Of a DNA stretch of 64,000 bases, positions 8,130-16,836 are shown piece by piece. This stretch comes from Palsa-504 sp963744575 (lineage in GTDB: Bacteria > Actinomycetota > Actinomycetes > Streptosporangiales > Streptosporangiaceae): NCBI GenBank assembly GCA_963744575.1, contig CAVUUF010000016.1, positions 806,001 to 870,000 on the forward strand, written 5' to 3'. The position numbers and the translations under genes were made by a program. The notes below the pieces were generated by a model that worked only from the letters and a program-made list of their open reading frames with translations, searched no databases and was not told where the DNA came from. Numbering within the stretch: the stretch's first letter is position 1; every line of letters starts with the position of its first letter.

Positions 8130-8146
8130 CAGAGTATATTACTCTG
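8130..8146. other. 17-bp palindrome upstream of aldo/keto reductase gene
   Basis: CAGAGTA-TAT-TACTCTG, a perfect 7-bp inverted repeat in an AT-rich island of the 8051-8311 gap. It is a candidate operator or promoter element for the gene at 8312. Confidence 0.35.
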
Positions 8147-8311
8147 TGCTAGTGAGTCGGTACTGAGAGTGAGGCTCAGACCTCGGCGCTTTCCCCATGT
8201 CGCGGTACAGCGCTGCTCTCATGGGTGCAGCGTAGCGCCGAGGGTCGCGGCGCCGGCCGGGCAGCCGGGCGCTTCCGCTGATGAAGAGCGGCCTTAGTAA
8301 GATCGCGGTTC

Positions 8312-9301
8312 ATGGAGCAGCGAGTTCTCGGCCGGACCAGCCGACCGGTTTCCGTGGTAGGGCTCGGCACGTGGCAGCTCGGCGCGGACTGGGGGAAGGT
8401 GTCCGAGGCCGACGCGATGGCGGTGCTGCGGGCGGCGGTCGAGTCCGGTGTCACGGTCTTCGACACGGCCGACGTCTACGGTGACGGGCGCAGCGAGCGC
8501 ATCATCGGGCGCTTCCTGGCCGGCAACGCCGGGCAGGGCATCACGGTCGCGACCAAGATGGGGCGCCGGGTCGAGCAGCAGGCAGAGAACTACACGCTGG
8601 AGAACTTCCGCGCCTGGACCGACCGGTCCCGGGTCAACCTGGGCACCGACCGGCTCGACCTGGTCCAGCTGCACTGCCCGCCGACGGCGGTGTTCTCCTC
8701 GGACGCCGTCTTCGACGCGCTGGACACGCTGGCCGCCGAGGAGCGCATCGCGGCCTACGGGGTAAGCGTGGAGACCTCCGCCCAGGCGCTGACCGCGATC
8801 ACAAGGCCGGGCGTGGCCAGCGTGCAGATCATCCTGAACGCGTTCCGGCGTAAGCCGCTTGATCAGGTGCTGCCGGCCGCCGCCGCGGCGGGAGTGAGCA
8901 TCATCGCCCGGGTGCCGCTCGCCTCCGGGCTGCTCTCCGGCCGGTATACCAGGGACACCACGTTCGCCGCCGACGACCACCGCAGCTACAACGCCCACGG
9001 TGAGGCGTTCGACGTGGGGGAGACCTTCTCCGGCGTGGGCCTCGAGGCGGGCGCCGACGCCGCGGCCGAATTCACCGCCATCACCGCCACCTTGCCCGGC
9101 GGGACCCCGGCGCAATGGGCACTGCGCTGGGTGATCCAGCAGCCCGGGGTGACCACCGTGGTTCCCGGCGCCCGCAGCACCGATCAGGCCAGGCAGAACG
9201 CCGAGGCGGCCGGCCTGCCGCCGCTGCCGCAGGCCGAACTCGACGCGATCGAGGGGCTGTATGACAAGTACTTCCGCGCCACGGTGCACGACCGCTGGTG
9301 A
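8312..9301 (+). CDS. Aldo/keto reductase
   Basis: 329-aa NADPH-dependent (beta/alpha)8-barrel oxidoreductase. The catalytic tetrad is intact: Asp51 and Tyr56 in VFDTADVYGDG, Lys82 in VATKMG, His121 in LVQLHCPP. The C-terminal cofactor region PGVTTVVPGARSTDQARQNAEA is conserved. The physiological substrate is unknown. The ATG at 8312 has no good Shine-Dalgarno site, but TAAGAT (8298-8303) lies 8 nt before it, so a leaderless transcript is possible. A second aldo/keto reductase of a different subgroup lies 1.2 kb away on the other strand. Confidence 0.92.
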   Translation: MEQRVLGRTSRPVSVVGLGTWQLGADWGKVSEADAMAVLRAAVESGVTVFDTADVYGDGRSERIIGRFLAGNAGQGITVATKMGRRVEQQAENYTLENFRAWTDRSRVNLGTDRLDLVQLHCPPTAVFSSDAVFDALDTLAAEERIAAYGVSVETSAQALTAITRPGVASVQIILNAFRRKPLDQVLPAAAAAGVSIIARVPLASGLLSGRYTRDTTFAADDHRSYNAHGEAFDVGETFSGVGLEAGADAAAEFTAITATLPGGTPAQWALRWVIQQPGVTTVVPGARSTDQARQNAEAAGLPPLPQAELDAIEGLYDKYFRATVHDRW

Positions 9302-9463
9302 ACGCGGCCTGCCGGTGAAACCCCGGCTCAGGCCCCCCACTACGGCCACCCGAACCGGCATTCACAGGGAATCCCCAGCTCAGCACGGTGACTTCTGACC
9401 AACTTTGGAGCATTTACCTCTGGTAGTGTCACACCCTGTCGATCACAATTAAGTATCGAAGTC

Positions 9464-10423
9464 GTGGACCCAAAAGGATTAGAGCCACCGAATTCGGACA
9501 TAGTGAAGCGGGTGACCTGGCCGGTGCTGCTGCGAGCAGGGCGACGAGACCGGCGTCACCCGGACATCCGCGATGAGGACAACGCTCCAGGTGATAGCGG
9601 CCCGCACGAGCGGGCCCGGCGGATCCCGCGGCCACCTATCAAGGCGGCCTTGTTCACCGCGCTCGCCGTCGGCGCGGTCGTCACGCTGACTCCCGCCAGC
9701 GGCGCCGCCGGCGACATCGCCACCGGCTTCGCGCGGGCCGTACGGCAGCTGGCCCCGCCCTCGCGCAATGGCCACGCGTACAGCGGGTCCCCGGCGGTCG
9801 GCGCATTGTTCACCACCGCCGCAGGCCAGCTCGGGCAGCACTTCTGCACGGCGAGCGTGATCGACAGCCCGAACGGCGACCTCGCGATCACCGCCGCGCA
9901 CTGCGTGACCGGCACCTCGGGCACCATCGACTTCGTGCCCGGATACGACAACGGCTCCTCGCCCTACGGGGTGTGGGCGGTGACCAAGGTCTACGTCGAC
10001 CCGGCGTGGAGTTCTTCGTCCAGCACCGACGACGACTTCGCCATCCTGCGGGTCAGCCAGCCGGGGTCGCCCGAGCCGGTCGAGGACGAGACCGGGGCGG
10101 AGACACTCGCCACCGGCACCCCGGCCAGCCGCCAGCAGGTCCAGGTGATCGGCTACCCGAGCGCCACGAACCAGCCCGTCACCTGCCAGAACTGGCTCAA
10201 GGAGCCGATGGCGGGCCAGCTCGAGTTCGACTGCGGCGGCTACACCGCCGGGACCAGCGGCGGCCCATTCCTCAGCGATGTCAACCAGGCGACCGGTCAG
10301 GGCCTGGTGGTCGGCGTCATAGGCGGGTACCAGCAGGGCGGCGACTCCCCCGCGGCGTCATACTCGGCCGTGCTCGGCCCGAGCGCGGCGGCGCTGTACC
10401 AGACGGCGGTCGCCGGCGGCTAG
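9464..10423 (+). CDS. Secreted trypsin-like serine protease
   Basis: S1-family protease. A hydrophobic export segment (KAALFTALAVGAVVTLTPASGAA, about residues 60-83) precedes a catalytic domain with His146 (ITAAHC), Asp191 (DDDFAIL) and Ser265 (GTSGGPF). Cys128/Cys147 and Cys241/Cys257 are placed for the usual disulfides. The about 55 residues before the signal-like segment are rich in Arg and Asp and poorly typical, so the true start may be further in, but no ATG is available. It stands alone between two aldo/keto reductases, probably exported to the wall or medium. Confidence 0.87.
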   Translation: MDPKGLEPPNSDIVKRVTWPVLLRAGRRDRRHPDIRDEDNAPGDSGPHERARRIPRPPIKAALFTALAVGAVVTLTPASGAAGDIATGFARAVRQLAPPSRNGHAYSGSPAVGALFTTAAGQLGQHFCTASVIDSPNGDLAITAAHCVTGTSGTIDFVPGYDNGSSPYGVWAVTKVYVDPAWSSSSSTDDDFAILRVSQPGSPEPVEDETGAETLATGTPASRQQVQVIGYPSATNQPVTCQNWLKEPMAGQLEFDCGGYTAGTSGGPFLSDVNQATGQGLVVGVIGGYQQGGDSPAASYSAVLGPSAAALYQTAVAGG

Positions 10424-10440
10424 GGCAGGCTGGCGGAGCA

Positions 10441-10464
10441 GCCTCCGGCGGGCAATGGCCGGAG
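10441..10464. terminator. Hairpin between convergent protease and reductase genes
   Basis: Arms CCTCCGGC / GCCGGAGG (8 bp) with an 8-nt loop sit in the 48-bp convergent gap. There is no U-run, so it is a candidate bidirectional terminator only. Confidence 0.45.
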
Positions 10465-10471
10465 GGCCGGG

Positions 10472-11425
10472 TCAGGAAGCCGACGGCGGGGGAACGATGG
10501 CGTCGATCTCGGCCAGTTCGGCTTCGGACGGAGTCCAGTCCACCGCGGCCGCGTTGGCCTTGACCTGCTCAGCGCTGGTAGCGCCGGCGATCACCGACGA
10601 GCAGCCCGGCTGGGCGGCCAGGGCGCCGATCGCGGTCTCCAGGAGGGTGACGCCGTGCTCCTGCGCCCAGGCGATCAGCGCCTCGACCTGGGTCAGTTTC
10701 TCCTCGGTCACGTAGCTCTCGCGGCCGGCCAGCCTGGTCCCGGCCGGTATCGGCTGGCCCTGCCGGACCTTGCCGGTCAGCAGGCCGTTGGCGAGCGGGA
10801 AGAACGGCAGCACGCCCAGTCCGAAGTGCCTGGCCGCCGGGACGACCTCGGCCTCGGCCTGGCGCTCGAGCAGCGACCAGTGGTTCTGCGCGGAGATGAA
10901 CGGGGTACGGCCGTGCCGCGCCGCGAGGTGCGCGGCGTCGGCCAGCTGCCAGCCGGAGAAGTTGGAGTGGCCCAGGTACCGGACCTTGCCCTCGGCGACC
11001 AGTTCGTGCAGCGCGGCCAGGGTCTCCTCGACCGGGGTGACCAGGTCCGGGACGTGCAGCTGGTACAGGTCGATGTAGTCGGTACGCAGCCGGCGCAGCG
11101 ACTCGGTGATCGCGCGGCGGATGTAGGCGCGGCCGCCCTTGGCCCCGGCCGCCGGCCCGTACCCCAAGTCCACGCCCCGGCCGCCGAACTTCGTGGCCAG
11201 CACGATCTGGTCCCGGCGCGAGCCGAGGATCTCGCCCAGGGCGCGCTCGGAGCCCCCGCCCCCGCCATATGTGTCCGACGTGTCGAACAGGGTGATCCCG
11301 GCATCCATGGCCGCGTCCACCACCGCGCGCGTCGCGTCCACGTCGAGGCGGCTGCCGAAGTTGTTGCAGCCGAGCCCGACGACCGACACCAGCAGTCCCG
11401 ACTGTCCCAGGGGCACATAGCGCAT
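10472..11425 (-). CDS. Aldo/keto reductase
   Basis: 317 aa with the complete tetrad Asp48/Tyr53 (LFDTSDTYGGGG), Lys79 (LATKFG) and His124 (YQLHVPD), plus the GHSNFSGWQL and PGCSSVIAGATSAEQVKAN cofactor-binding motifs. It resembles the AKR11/general-stress-protein-69-like group; substrate unknown. TAGGAT lies 6 nt before the ATG at 11425, so the transcript may be leaderless, although GGAGG is also present immediately before the ATG with spacing too short for a normal ribosome site. Confidence 0.92.
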   Translation of the reverse strand: MRYVPLGQSGLLVSVVGLGCNNFGSRLDVDATRAVVDAAMDAGITLFDTSDTYGGGGGSERALGEILGSRRDQIVLATKFGGRGVDLGYGPAAGAKGGRAYIRRAITESLRRLRTDYIDLYQLHVPDLVTPVEETLAALHELVAEGKVRYLGHSNFSGWQLADAAHLAARHGRTPFISAQNHWSLLERQAEAEVVPAARHFGLGVLPFFPLANGLLTGKVRQGQPIPAGTRLAGRESYVTEEKLTQVEALIAWAQEHGVTLLETAIGALAAQPGCSSVIAGATSAEQVKANAAAVDWTPSEAELAEIDAIVPPPSAS

Positions 11426-11545
11426 GCCTCCATCCTAGGGGCGGCCAGCGGGTGGTGACGGCCGGCGTCGATGCCGATGCCGATGAGCTGGCCGATTCCG
11501 CTTCGCCGTCCCGGCGTAGCGTCAACCAGGCCCGCGGCCTGGGAG

Positions 11546-11845
11546 TCAGCCGCTCTTGCGGCGGAAGGATCGGCGGCTCGAGGCGGGGCCGTGGGAGCCG
11601 TGCACCTTGCCGGTGTGATCCGCGCCCTCGGCGCTGGCGTGCGTGCCGCGCTTGCGCGCGAGCGCCTCGCGGAACTTGCGCTTCATCTCGTCCAGGTCTG
11701 AATCAGCGGCGGAGCCGGCCTGGGGCGCGGCTCGGTCCTCGGCGGTCCCAGAGGCCTCGGGGGCCTCGGGGGCCTCGGGGGCCTCGGGGCTTTCCGGGAC
11801 GGGCCGGGCCGGGGACGCCTCTTTTCCGGATTGCTCGACGGCCAT
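11546..11845 (-). CDS. DUF5302 family protein
   Basis: 99-aa hydrophilic protein from the ATG at 11845 (GGAGG 6 nt upstream). The C-terminal half, DLDEMKRKFREALARKRG through KVHGSHGPASSRRSFRRKSG, is the hallmark of DUF5302, a short actinobacterial family of unknown function. The N-terminal half is a low-complexity Pro-Glu-Ala tract, including four tandem Glu-Ala-Pro-type units encoded by a 9-bp repeat near 11751-11790. No catalytic motif; the basic C-terminus suggests nucleic-acid or ribosome contact, but that is inference. Confidence 0.8.
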   Translation of the reverse strand: MAVEQSGKEASPARPVPESPEAPEAPEAPEASGTAEDRAAPQAGSAADSDLDEMKRKFREALARKRGTHASAEGADHTGKVHGSHGPASSRRSFRRKSG

Positions 11846-11893
11846 GCGGACCTCCTGCGGCATCGAAGTACCTACCCAGCCTCGCACACCCTG

Positions 11894-11957
11894 CCAGTTT
11901 CATCGAGCCAGTTTCATCGAGCCAGTTCCATCGAGCCAGGCTCATCGGGCCAGTTTC
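11894..11957. repeat. 14-bp tandem repeat (four copies plus partial)
   Basis: Unit CCAGTTTCATCGAG: two exact copies, one with a single change, a fourth diverged, then a partial. It lies in the 147-bp divergent gap between the DUF5302 gene and the spermidine-synthase-like gene, just upstream of the latter's promoter. Confidence 0.8.
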
Positions 11958-11992
11958 CGGACGGCGCCCGGCCAGCCCCGATAATGACCGGT

Positions 11993-12823
11993 ATGGCGCG
12001 ACGGAGGGAACCGGGACGGCCGGCCGGGGCTGAGCTGCTGCGCGACGCTGACCGGCCCGCGGCATGGATGCTGCTCATCGACGGGGTGCCGCAGTCGCAC
12101 GTGGACCTGGACGACCCCGGCTACCTGGACTTCGAGTACGTCAGGCGGCTCGGGCACGTGATCGACACGGCCGCGCCCGCAGGGCAGCCGCTGGGAGTGC
12201 TGCACCTGGGCGCCGGGGCGCTCACGCTGGCCCGCTACGTGGCCGCGACCCGGCCCGGCTCGCGGCAACTGGCCGTCGAGGTGGACGCCGCGCTGGTGGA
12301 CCTGATCCGGCTGCGGCTGCCGCCGCGGAACCCGAGGCTCCGGGTGCGCGTCGGCGACGCCCGGACGGAACTCGAGAGGCTGGCTGCGGGCCGCTTTGAC
12401 CTGGTGATCGCGGACGTGTTCGCGGGCGGCCGCACGCCGGCCCACCTGACCTCGGCGGAGTTCTGGACCGCGGCCCGCCGCGCGGTGCCCGGCACGGGCA
12501 TCGTCGCGGCCAACGTGGCCGACGGCGCGCCGCTCGCGCATGCCCGGGCGCAGGTCGCGACGGCGCAGGCGGTCTTCCCGCACGCCTGCCTGATCGCGGA
12601 CGCCGCGGTGCTGCGCGGCCGGAGGTTCGGCAACCTGGTGCTGACGGCGAGCGCTGCGCCGCTCCCGGTGGACGCCCTCACCCGGCGGGCGGCCGGGGAT
12701 CCGATGCCCGGGCGCGTGCTGCACGGCCGGGACCTGGACCGCTTCACCGGCGGGGCCAAGCCGGTGACCGACGCGACCGCCGTCCCCTCCCCCGCCGCCC
12801 CGCCGGACGTCTTCGCGTCGTAG
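11993..12823 (+). CDS. Spermidine-synthase-like methyltransferase-fold protein
   Basis: 276 aa. It has the Rossmann core of the polyamine aminopropyltransferase superfamily: VLHLGAGALTLARYVA (nucleotide site), QLAVEVDAALVDLIRLRLP, VGDARTELERLAAGRFDLVIADVFAGG and a strand-helix EFWTAARRAV. Many actinobacterial members of this group have no proven polyamine activity, so the substrate is open. GATAAT (11980-11985) lies 7 nt before the ATG at 11993, suggesting leaderless initiation there; an in-frame ATG at 11984 is the alternative. It converges with der. Confidence 0.75.
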   Translation: MARRREPGRPAGAELLRDADRPAAWMLLIDGVPQSHVDLDDPGYLDFEYVRRLGHVIDTAAPAGQPLGVLHLGAGALTLARYVAATRPGSRQLAVEVDAALVDLIRLRLPPRNPRLRVRVGDARTELERLAAGRFDLVIADVFAGGRTPAHLTSAEFWTAARRAVPGTGIVAANVADGAPLAHARAQVATAQAVFPHACLIADAAVLRGRRFGNLVLTASAAPLPVDALTRRAAGDPMPGRVLHGRDLDRFTGGAKPVTDATAVPSPAAPPDVFAS

Positions 12824-12862
12824 ATCAAGCTCGTTGGGGCCGAACGGGCGGGGTGACACGCC

Positions 12863-14278
12863 TCAGCGCCGGTGCGAGCTCCGGGCAGGGCGCCGCCCGG
12901 CCCGGCCTTCCCGCCGGGCGGTACCGTCACGCTTGGCCCGGACCCGGACGGAGACCTGCACCGGGCTGCCCTCGAAGCCGAACTCCTCGCGCAGCCGCCG
13001 CTCGACGAACCGGCGGTAGGCCGCCTCGAGGAACCCCGAGGCGAACAGCACGAAGTGCGGCGGGCGGACGCCGGCCTGAGTGGCGAACAGGATCTTCGGC
13101 TGGCGGCCGCCGCGCACCGGCGGCGGGGTCGCCGCGACCAGGCCGGTCAGCCACGCATTGAGCCTGCCGGTCGGTACCCGGGTCTCCCATCCGGCCAGCG
13201 CCTGCTCCAGCGCGGGGACCAGCCGGTCGATGTGCCGGCCGGTGGCGGCGGAGATGTTCACCCGGGGCGCCCAGCGGGCCGTGTGCAGCTGGCGGTCGAT
13301 CTCGCGCTCCAGGTACCGCTGCCGCTCGGAGTCCGCCATGTCCCACTTGTTGTAGGCGATGACCAGGGCCCGGCCGGCCTCGATGACCATGGAGACGATG
13401 CGCAGGTCCTGCTCGGTGAGCGGCTCGCTCGCGTCGATCAGGACCACGGCGACCTCGGCCCGGTCCAGCGCGCCCGCGGTGCGCAGCGCCGCGTAGTAGT
13501 CCGCGCCCTGGTTCTGCCTGAACCGCCGCCTGATGCCCGCGGTGTCCACGAACCGCCAGGTGGTGCCGCCGAGTTCGACCAGTTCGTCAACCGGGTCCCT
13601 GGTGGTGCCCGCGACCGGGTCGACCAGCGACCGCTGGTGGCCGGCCAGCTTGTTCAGCAGGCTGGACTTGCCGACGTTGGGCCGGCCGATCAGGGCCACC
13701 CGGCGCGGCCCGCCCTCGGCGTCGGCGGCCTGGGGGGCGTCCGGCAGCGCGTCGAGCACCAGGTCGAGCAGGTCGCCGCTGCCGCGCCCGTGCAGCGCGC
13801 TGACCGGGGCGGGCTCGCCGAGGCCTAGCGACCAAAGCGCCGCGACCTCGGGTTCGGCCCGGGTGTCGTCGACCTTGTTGGCCGCGACCACGACCGGCTT
13901 GCCGGAGCGGCGCAGCACGGCGGCCACCGCCGCGTCCGCGTCGGTTACCCCCACGGTGGCGTCCACCACGAACAGCACCGCGTCGGCCGCGTCGACCGCC
14001 ACCCTGGCCTGGGCGGCGACCCGGGCGGCCAGGCTCGGCTCGCTCTGCGGCTGCTGGCCGCGGGCCGTGCCCTCCACCGAGGGGTCCCAGCCGCCGGTGT
14101 CCACCAGGGTGAACGCCCGGCCGTTCCAGATGGCGTCGTAGCCGACCCGGTCCCTGGTCACCCCGGGAGTGTTCTCCACGACCGCCTGCCTGCTGCCCAG
14201 GACCCGGTTCACCAGCGTCGACTTGCCCACGTTGGGCCGCCCGACGACGGCGACCACGGGGACTGCCTCGTCCGGCAT
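12863..14278 (-). CDS. der: Ribosome-biogenesis GTPase Der (EngA)
   Basis: 471-aa tandem GTPase. Both G domains are complete: G1 motifs GRPNVGKST and GRPNVGKSS, G3 DTGGW and DTAGI, G4 NKVD and NKWD, followed by the KH-like domain (NAWLTGLVAATPPP to FLEAAYRRFVERRL). Der acts in late 50S maturation. There is a basic tail rich in Arg. It follows cmk with only a 2-nt gap, an old actinobacterial linkage. Confidence 0.96.
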   Translation of the reverse strand: MPDEAVPVVAVVGRPNVGKSTLVNRVLGSRQAVVENTPGVTRDRVGYDAIWNGRAFTLVDTGGWDPSVEGTARGQQPQSEPSLAARVAAQARVAVDAADAVLFVVDATVGVTDADAAVAAVLRRSGKPVVVAANKVDDTRAEPEVAALWSLGLGEPAPVSALHGRGSGDLLDLVLDALPDAPQAADAEGGPRRVALIGRPNVGKSSLLNKLAGHQRSLVDPVAGTTRDPVDELVELGGTTWRFVDTAGIRRRFRQNQGADYYAALRTAGALDRAEVAVVLIDASEPLTEQDLRIVSMVIEAGRALVIAYNKWDMADSERQRYLEREIDRQLHTARWAPRVNISAATGRHIDRLVPALEQALAGWETRVPTGRLNAWLTGLVAATPPPVRGGRQPKILFATQAGVRPPHFVLFASGFLEAAYRRFVERRLREEFGFEGSPVQVSVRVRAKRDGTARREGRAGRRPARSSHRR

Positions 14279-14280
14279 CG

Positions 14281-14973
14281 CTACCGGCTCTTCCGCAGGG
14301 CCTGCGGTACCAGTCCGACGATGGCGCGGACCACCTCGTCCAGGCCGAGCCCGGTGGAATCGATCACCACCGCGTCCGCGGCCTGCCCGCTCTGGGCCGC
14401 GTCCAGCCGGTCGCGCCGGTCCTGGTCGGCCCGGGTGGACCAGCGGGCCTCGGCGGCCCGGCGGCCGGCCCGGGCCGTGCCGTCGGCGGTCAGGAACACC
14501 TTGACCTGCGCGCCGGGCGCGACCACGGTGCCGATGTCACGACCCTCGGCGACGATGCCCGGAGCGGCGGCGACGATCTCCCGCTGCAGCGCGATCAGGT
14601 GGGCCCGGACCTGGGGCACGGCCGCGACGGCGCTGACCGCGCCGGTGACCTCGCGGGTCCTGATCGCCTCGGACACGTCGGTGCCGTCGACCCGCGTCCA
14701 CGGCGCCAGCGGGTCGGTGCTGACCTCGATGACCGGCTCGGCGGCCAGCCTGGCCACCGTGGCGGCGTCGGTGGTGTCGACGCGGCGGTCGAGCAGCCAC
14801 CAGGTCAGCGCCCGGTACATGGACCCGGTGTCCAGGTAGCGCAGGCCGAGCGCGCGGGCCACGGCACGGGATGTGCTCGACTTGCCCGCCCCGGAGGGCC
14901 CGTCCACCGCGACGACGAGACCCGATCCGCGATCCGTTTCGCTCTCCCCGGCCAGGCTGGCTGAAGTCTTCAC
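14281..14973 (-). CDS. cmk: Cytidylate kinase
   Basis: Phosphorylates CMP/dCMP. VVAVDGPSGAGKSSTSRAVA is the P-loop, YLDTGSMYRA the CMP-binding region, and IVAEGRDIGTVVAPGA the conserved RD motif; the lid region RWSTRADQDRRDRLDAAQ follows. A GTG at 14973 gives 230 aa and fits the family; an upstream ATG at 15015 would add 14 unconserved residues. It precedes der, and tyrA, normally next upstream, is separated from it by an inserted transporter operon. Confidence 0.92.
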   Translation of the reverse strand: MKTSASLAGESETDRGSGLVVAVDGPSGAGKSSTSRAVARALGLRYLDTGSMYRALTWWLLDRRVDTTDAATVARLAAEPVIEVSTDPLAPWTRVDGTDVSEAIRTREVTGAVSAVAAVPQVRAHLIALQREIVAAAPGIVAEGRDIGTVVAPGAQVKVFLTADGTARAGRRAAEARWSTRADQDRRDRLDAAQSGQAADAVVIDSTGLGLDEVVRAIVGLVPQALRKSR

Positions 14974-15039
14974 CCGAGCGATGCTACCGGGGCAGCAGTC
15001 CGTGCCGGTACGCATGGTCCGCGCCCCGGCCGCGATCGC

Positions 15040-15080
15040 GCGGTCCCGGGGCGGTCAGGTCCTGACCGCCCCGGGACCGC
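15040..15080 (-). terminator. 19-bp perfect hairpin ending the osmoprotectant operon
   Basis: Arms of 19 bp (starting GCGGTCCCGGGGCGG) around a 3-nt loop, 4 nt after the binding-protein stop codon. There is no U-run; this is the usual form of a strong terminator hairpin in GC-rich actinobacteria. It also separates the operon from cmk. Confidence 0.75.
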
Positions 15081-15084
15081 GAAC

Positions 15085-16095
15085 CTAGCTGACGTGGTTG
15101 GCGGACAGGAACGCCTTGGCCACGGTCTGAGGATCCTGCTTGTCGATCGCCACCGCCTTGTTCATCGCGATGATGGCCGGGGTGGTCAGCAGCGCGTTGA
15201 CCTGGTTGATGATGCCCATGAACTGCTGGCCGCCGAGCTGGTCGAGCTTCTTGGTGTTGATCACCAGGGCCACGTTCTGGTAGCCGAAGACGTTCTTGGG
15301 GTCGGTGAGCACCACATACTTCCCGCTGGCCAGCTGCGGGTCGGTGGTGAAGACGTCGGCCGCGTTGATGGCGCCGGAGTCCAGGGCCTGGTACTGGAGC
15401 CCGAGCGCCAGCGACTTGAAGGTGAAGTTATTGATGCCGTAGACCTTCTGCAGGCCGACCGCGCCCTCCTGGCGTCCCTGGAACTCCGGCCGGGCCCCGA
15501 GCGTGAAGTGCGGGATCTTCTTCAGGTCGGCCGTGGTCTTCAGGCCGTACTTGGCCGCGTAAGCCTTGGTCACGGCGATCGCGTCGGTGTCGAAGAACGG
15601 GGTCATGGCGCTCATCGACTGGCCGCGCTTGGCGTAGAACGCCTTGGCCAGGTTGTACTCCTGCTGCGGCGACGTGACGGCGGTGTTGATGCCGGCCACC
15701 GTGGCCACCGACTCGCCCGTGTACTCGGGATAGGCGTCGATCTGCCCGCTGGTGAGCGCCTTGTCCACCACCTCGGTGGCGCCGATGTTGGGCTTGTAGA
15801 CCACGGTGTAGCCCTTGGCCTGCAGGGCCTGCTGGTACAGCGCGCCGATGATGAATTCCTCGGTGAAGTTCTTTGTACCGAGGGTGATCGACTTGCCGGT
15901 CCCCACGCTCGACGAACTCGAAGTACTGCTGCTGCTGCCGGCGGCGGCGGCGGTGCCGCTCGTGTTGCCGCCGCTGCTGCTGCCACTGCTGCTGCACGCG
16001 GCCAGCAGCAGGGCGGCGGCCGCTAGCACGGCCATCACCGCGGCGCGCGGAAGTCTGCGGTAGCCAGGCATCTGGCCCCCAGGCCGATGGGACAT
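15085..16095 (-). CDS. Osmoprotectant ABC transporter, substrate-binding lipoprotein
   Basis: 336 aa with a lipoprotein signal (hydrophobic run ending LLAAC, so Cys34 is lipidated) and a Ser/Gly-rich linker. The OpuAC/ProX-type domain follows: ITLGTKNFTEEFIIGALYQQAL, KPNIGATEVVDKALTSGQIDAYPEYTG, typical of glycine-betaine/choline/carnitine binders of the OpuC/OsmF type. The ATG at 16095 has AAAGGAG upstream. It is last in a four-gene operon (ATPase, permease, permease, binding protein). Ligand identity is inferred from family only. Confidence 0.9.
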   Translation of the reverse strand: MSHRPGGQMPGYRRLPRAAVMAVLAAAALLLAACSSSGSSSGGNTSGTAAAAGSSSSTSSSSSVGTGKSITLGTKNFTEEFIIGALYQQALQAKGYTVVYKPNIGATEVVDKALTSGQIDAYPEYTGESVATVAGINTAVTSPQQEYNLAKAFYAKRGQSMSAMTPFFDTDAIAVTKAYAAKYGLKTTADLKKIPHFTLGARPEFQGRQEGAVGLQKVYGINNFTFKSLALGLQYQALDSGAINAADVFTTDPQLASGKYVVLTDPKNVFGYQNVALVINTKKLDQLGGQQFMGIINQVNALLTTPAIIAMNKAVAIDKQDPQTVAKAFLSANHVS

Positions 16096-16117
16096 GTGTT
16101 CTCCTTTGATTACCTTG

Positions 16118-16834
16118 TCAGGACTGCTGGACGACGAGATCCTGGGCCGCGGGATCGGCGACCGTGGCCGCCGCCCGGCTGAACCATCTTCGCTTGCGCA
16201 GCGGGCGGGGGGTGGCAGCGCGCTGGACGACCGCCAGCACCCCGTCGATGCCGAACGCGAGCGCCGTGATGGCCAGCGATCCGGCGATCACGCCCGGGAC
16301 GCCGTAGGTCGGCTCGTTGACGATGATGTCGCCCAGGCCGCCGCCGCCGGCGAACGTGGCGAGCGTCGCGGTGGCCACCACGTACACGGTGCCGGTCCGG
16401 ATGCCCGCGAAGATCAGCGGCGAGGCAAGCGGAAGCTCGACGCGGGTGAGCACCTGCCGAGGGCGCATGCCCGCCGCGCGGGCCGCCTCCACGGCGTTGC
16501 GGTCCACCTGATCGACCGCCACGTAGGCGTTGGTCAGCATCACCGGGGCGGCCAGCACGACCAGCGCGACGAGCACGTTGGCGAAGCCGATGCCCAGGAA
16601 GCCGATGCCGATGGAGATCATGGCCAGGCTGGGCAGCGCGCGGAAGACGTTGGAGACGTTGATGGCCAGGAAGGAAGCGCGGTGCAGGTGGCCCAGCCAG
16701 ACCCCGAGCGGGATCGCGATCGCGAACGCCACCCCGACCGAGGCGAACGAGATAGCCAGGTGAGCCAGCGTCTTGTTCCACATCAAGCCGGGATGGCTGC
16801 CGAAGAACGTGAACGAGTTGATCAGCGTCTGCAT
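16118..16834 (-). CDS. Osmoprotectant ABC transporter permease
   Basis: 238-aa membrane protein from the ATG at 16834 (GGAGG upstream), with about five or six hydrophobic segments and the binding-protein-dependent permease loop EAARAAGMRPRQVLTRVELPLASPLIFAG (EAA motif). GGGGLGDIIVN is also conserved. It pairs with the second permease directly upstream (2-nt gap), as in OpuCB/OpuCD-type systems. The C-terminal tail after KRRWFSRAA is cytoplasmic and variable. Confidence 0.92.
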   Translation of the reverse strand: MQTLINSFTFFGSHPGLMWNKTLAHLAISFASVGVAFAIAIPLGVWLGHLHRASFLAINVSNVFRALPSLAMISIGIGFLGIGFANVLVALVVLAAPVMLTNAYVAVDQVDRNAVEAARAAGMRPRQVLTRVELPLASPLIFAGIRTGTVYVVATATLATFAGGGGLGDIIVNEPTYGVPGVIAGSLAITALAFGIDGVLAVVQRAATPRPLRKRRWFSRAAATVADPAAQDLVVQQS

Positions 16835-16836
16835 GC

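Noticed and set aside
9464..9520. tRNA remnant at the start of the serine protease frame (GLEPPNS-like peptide)
   Set aside because: No acceptor, anticodon or T-arm pairing could be found on either strand.
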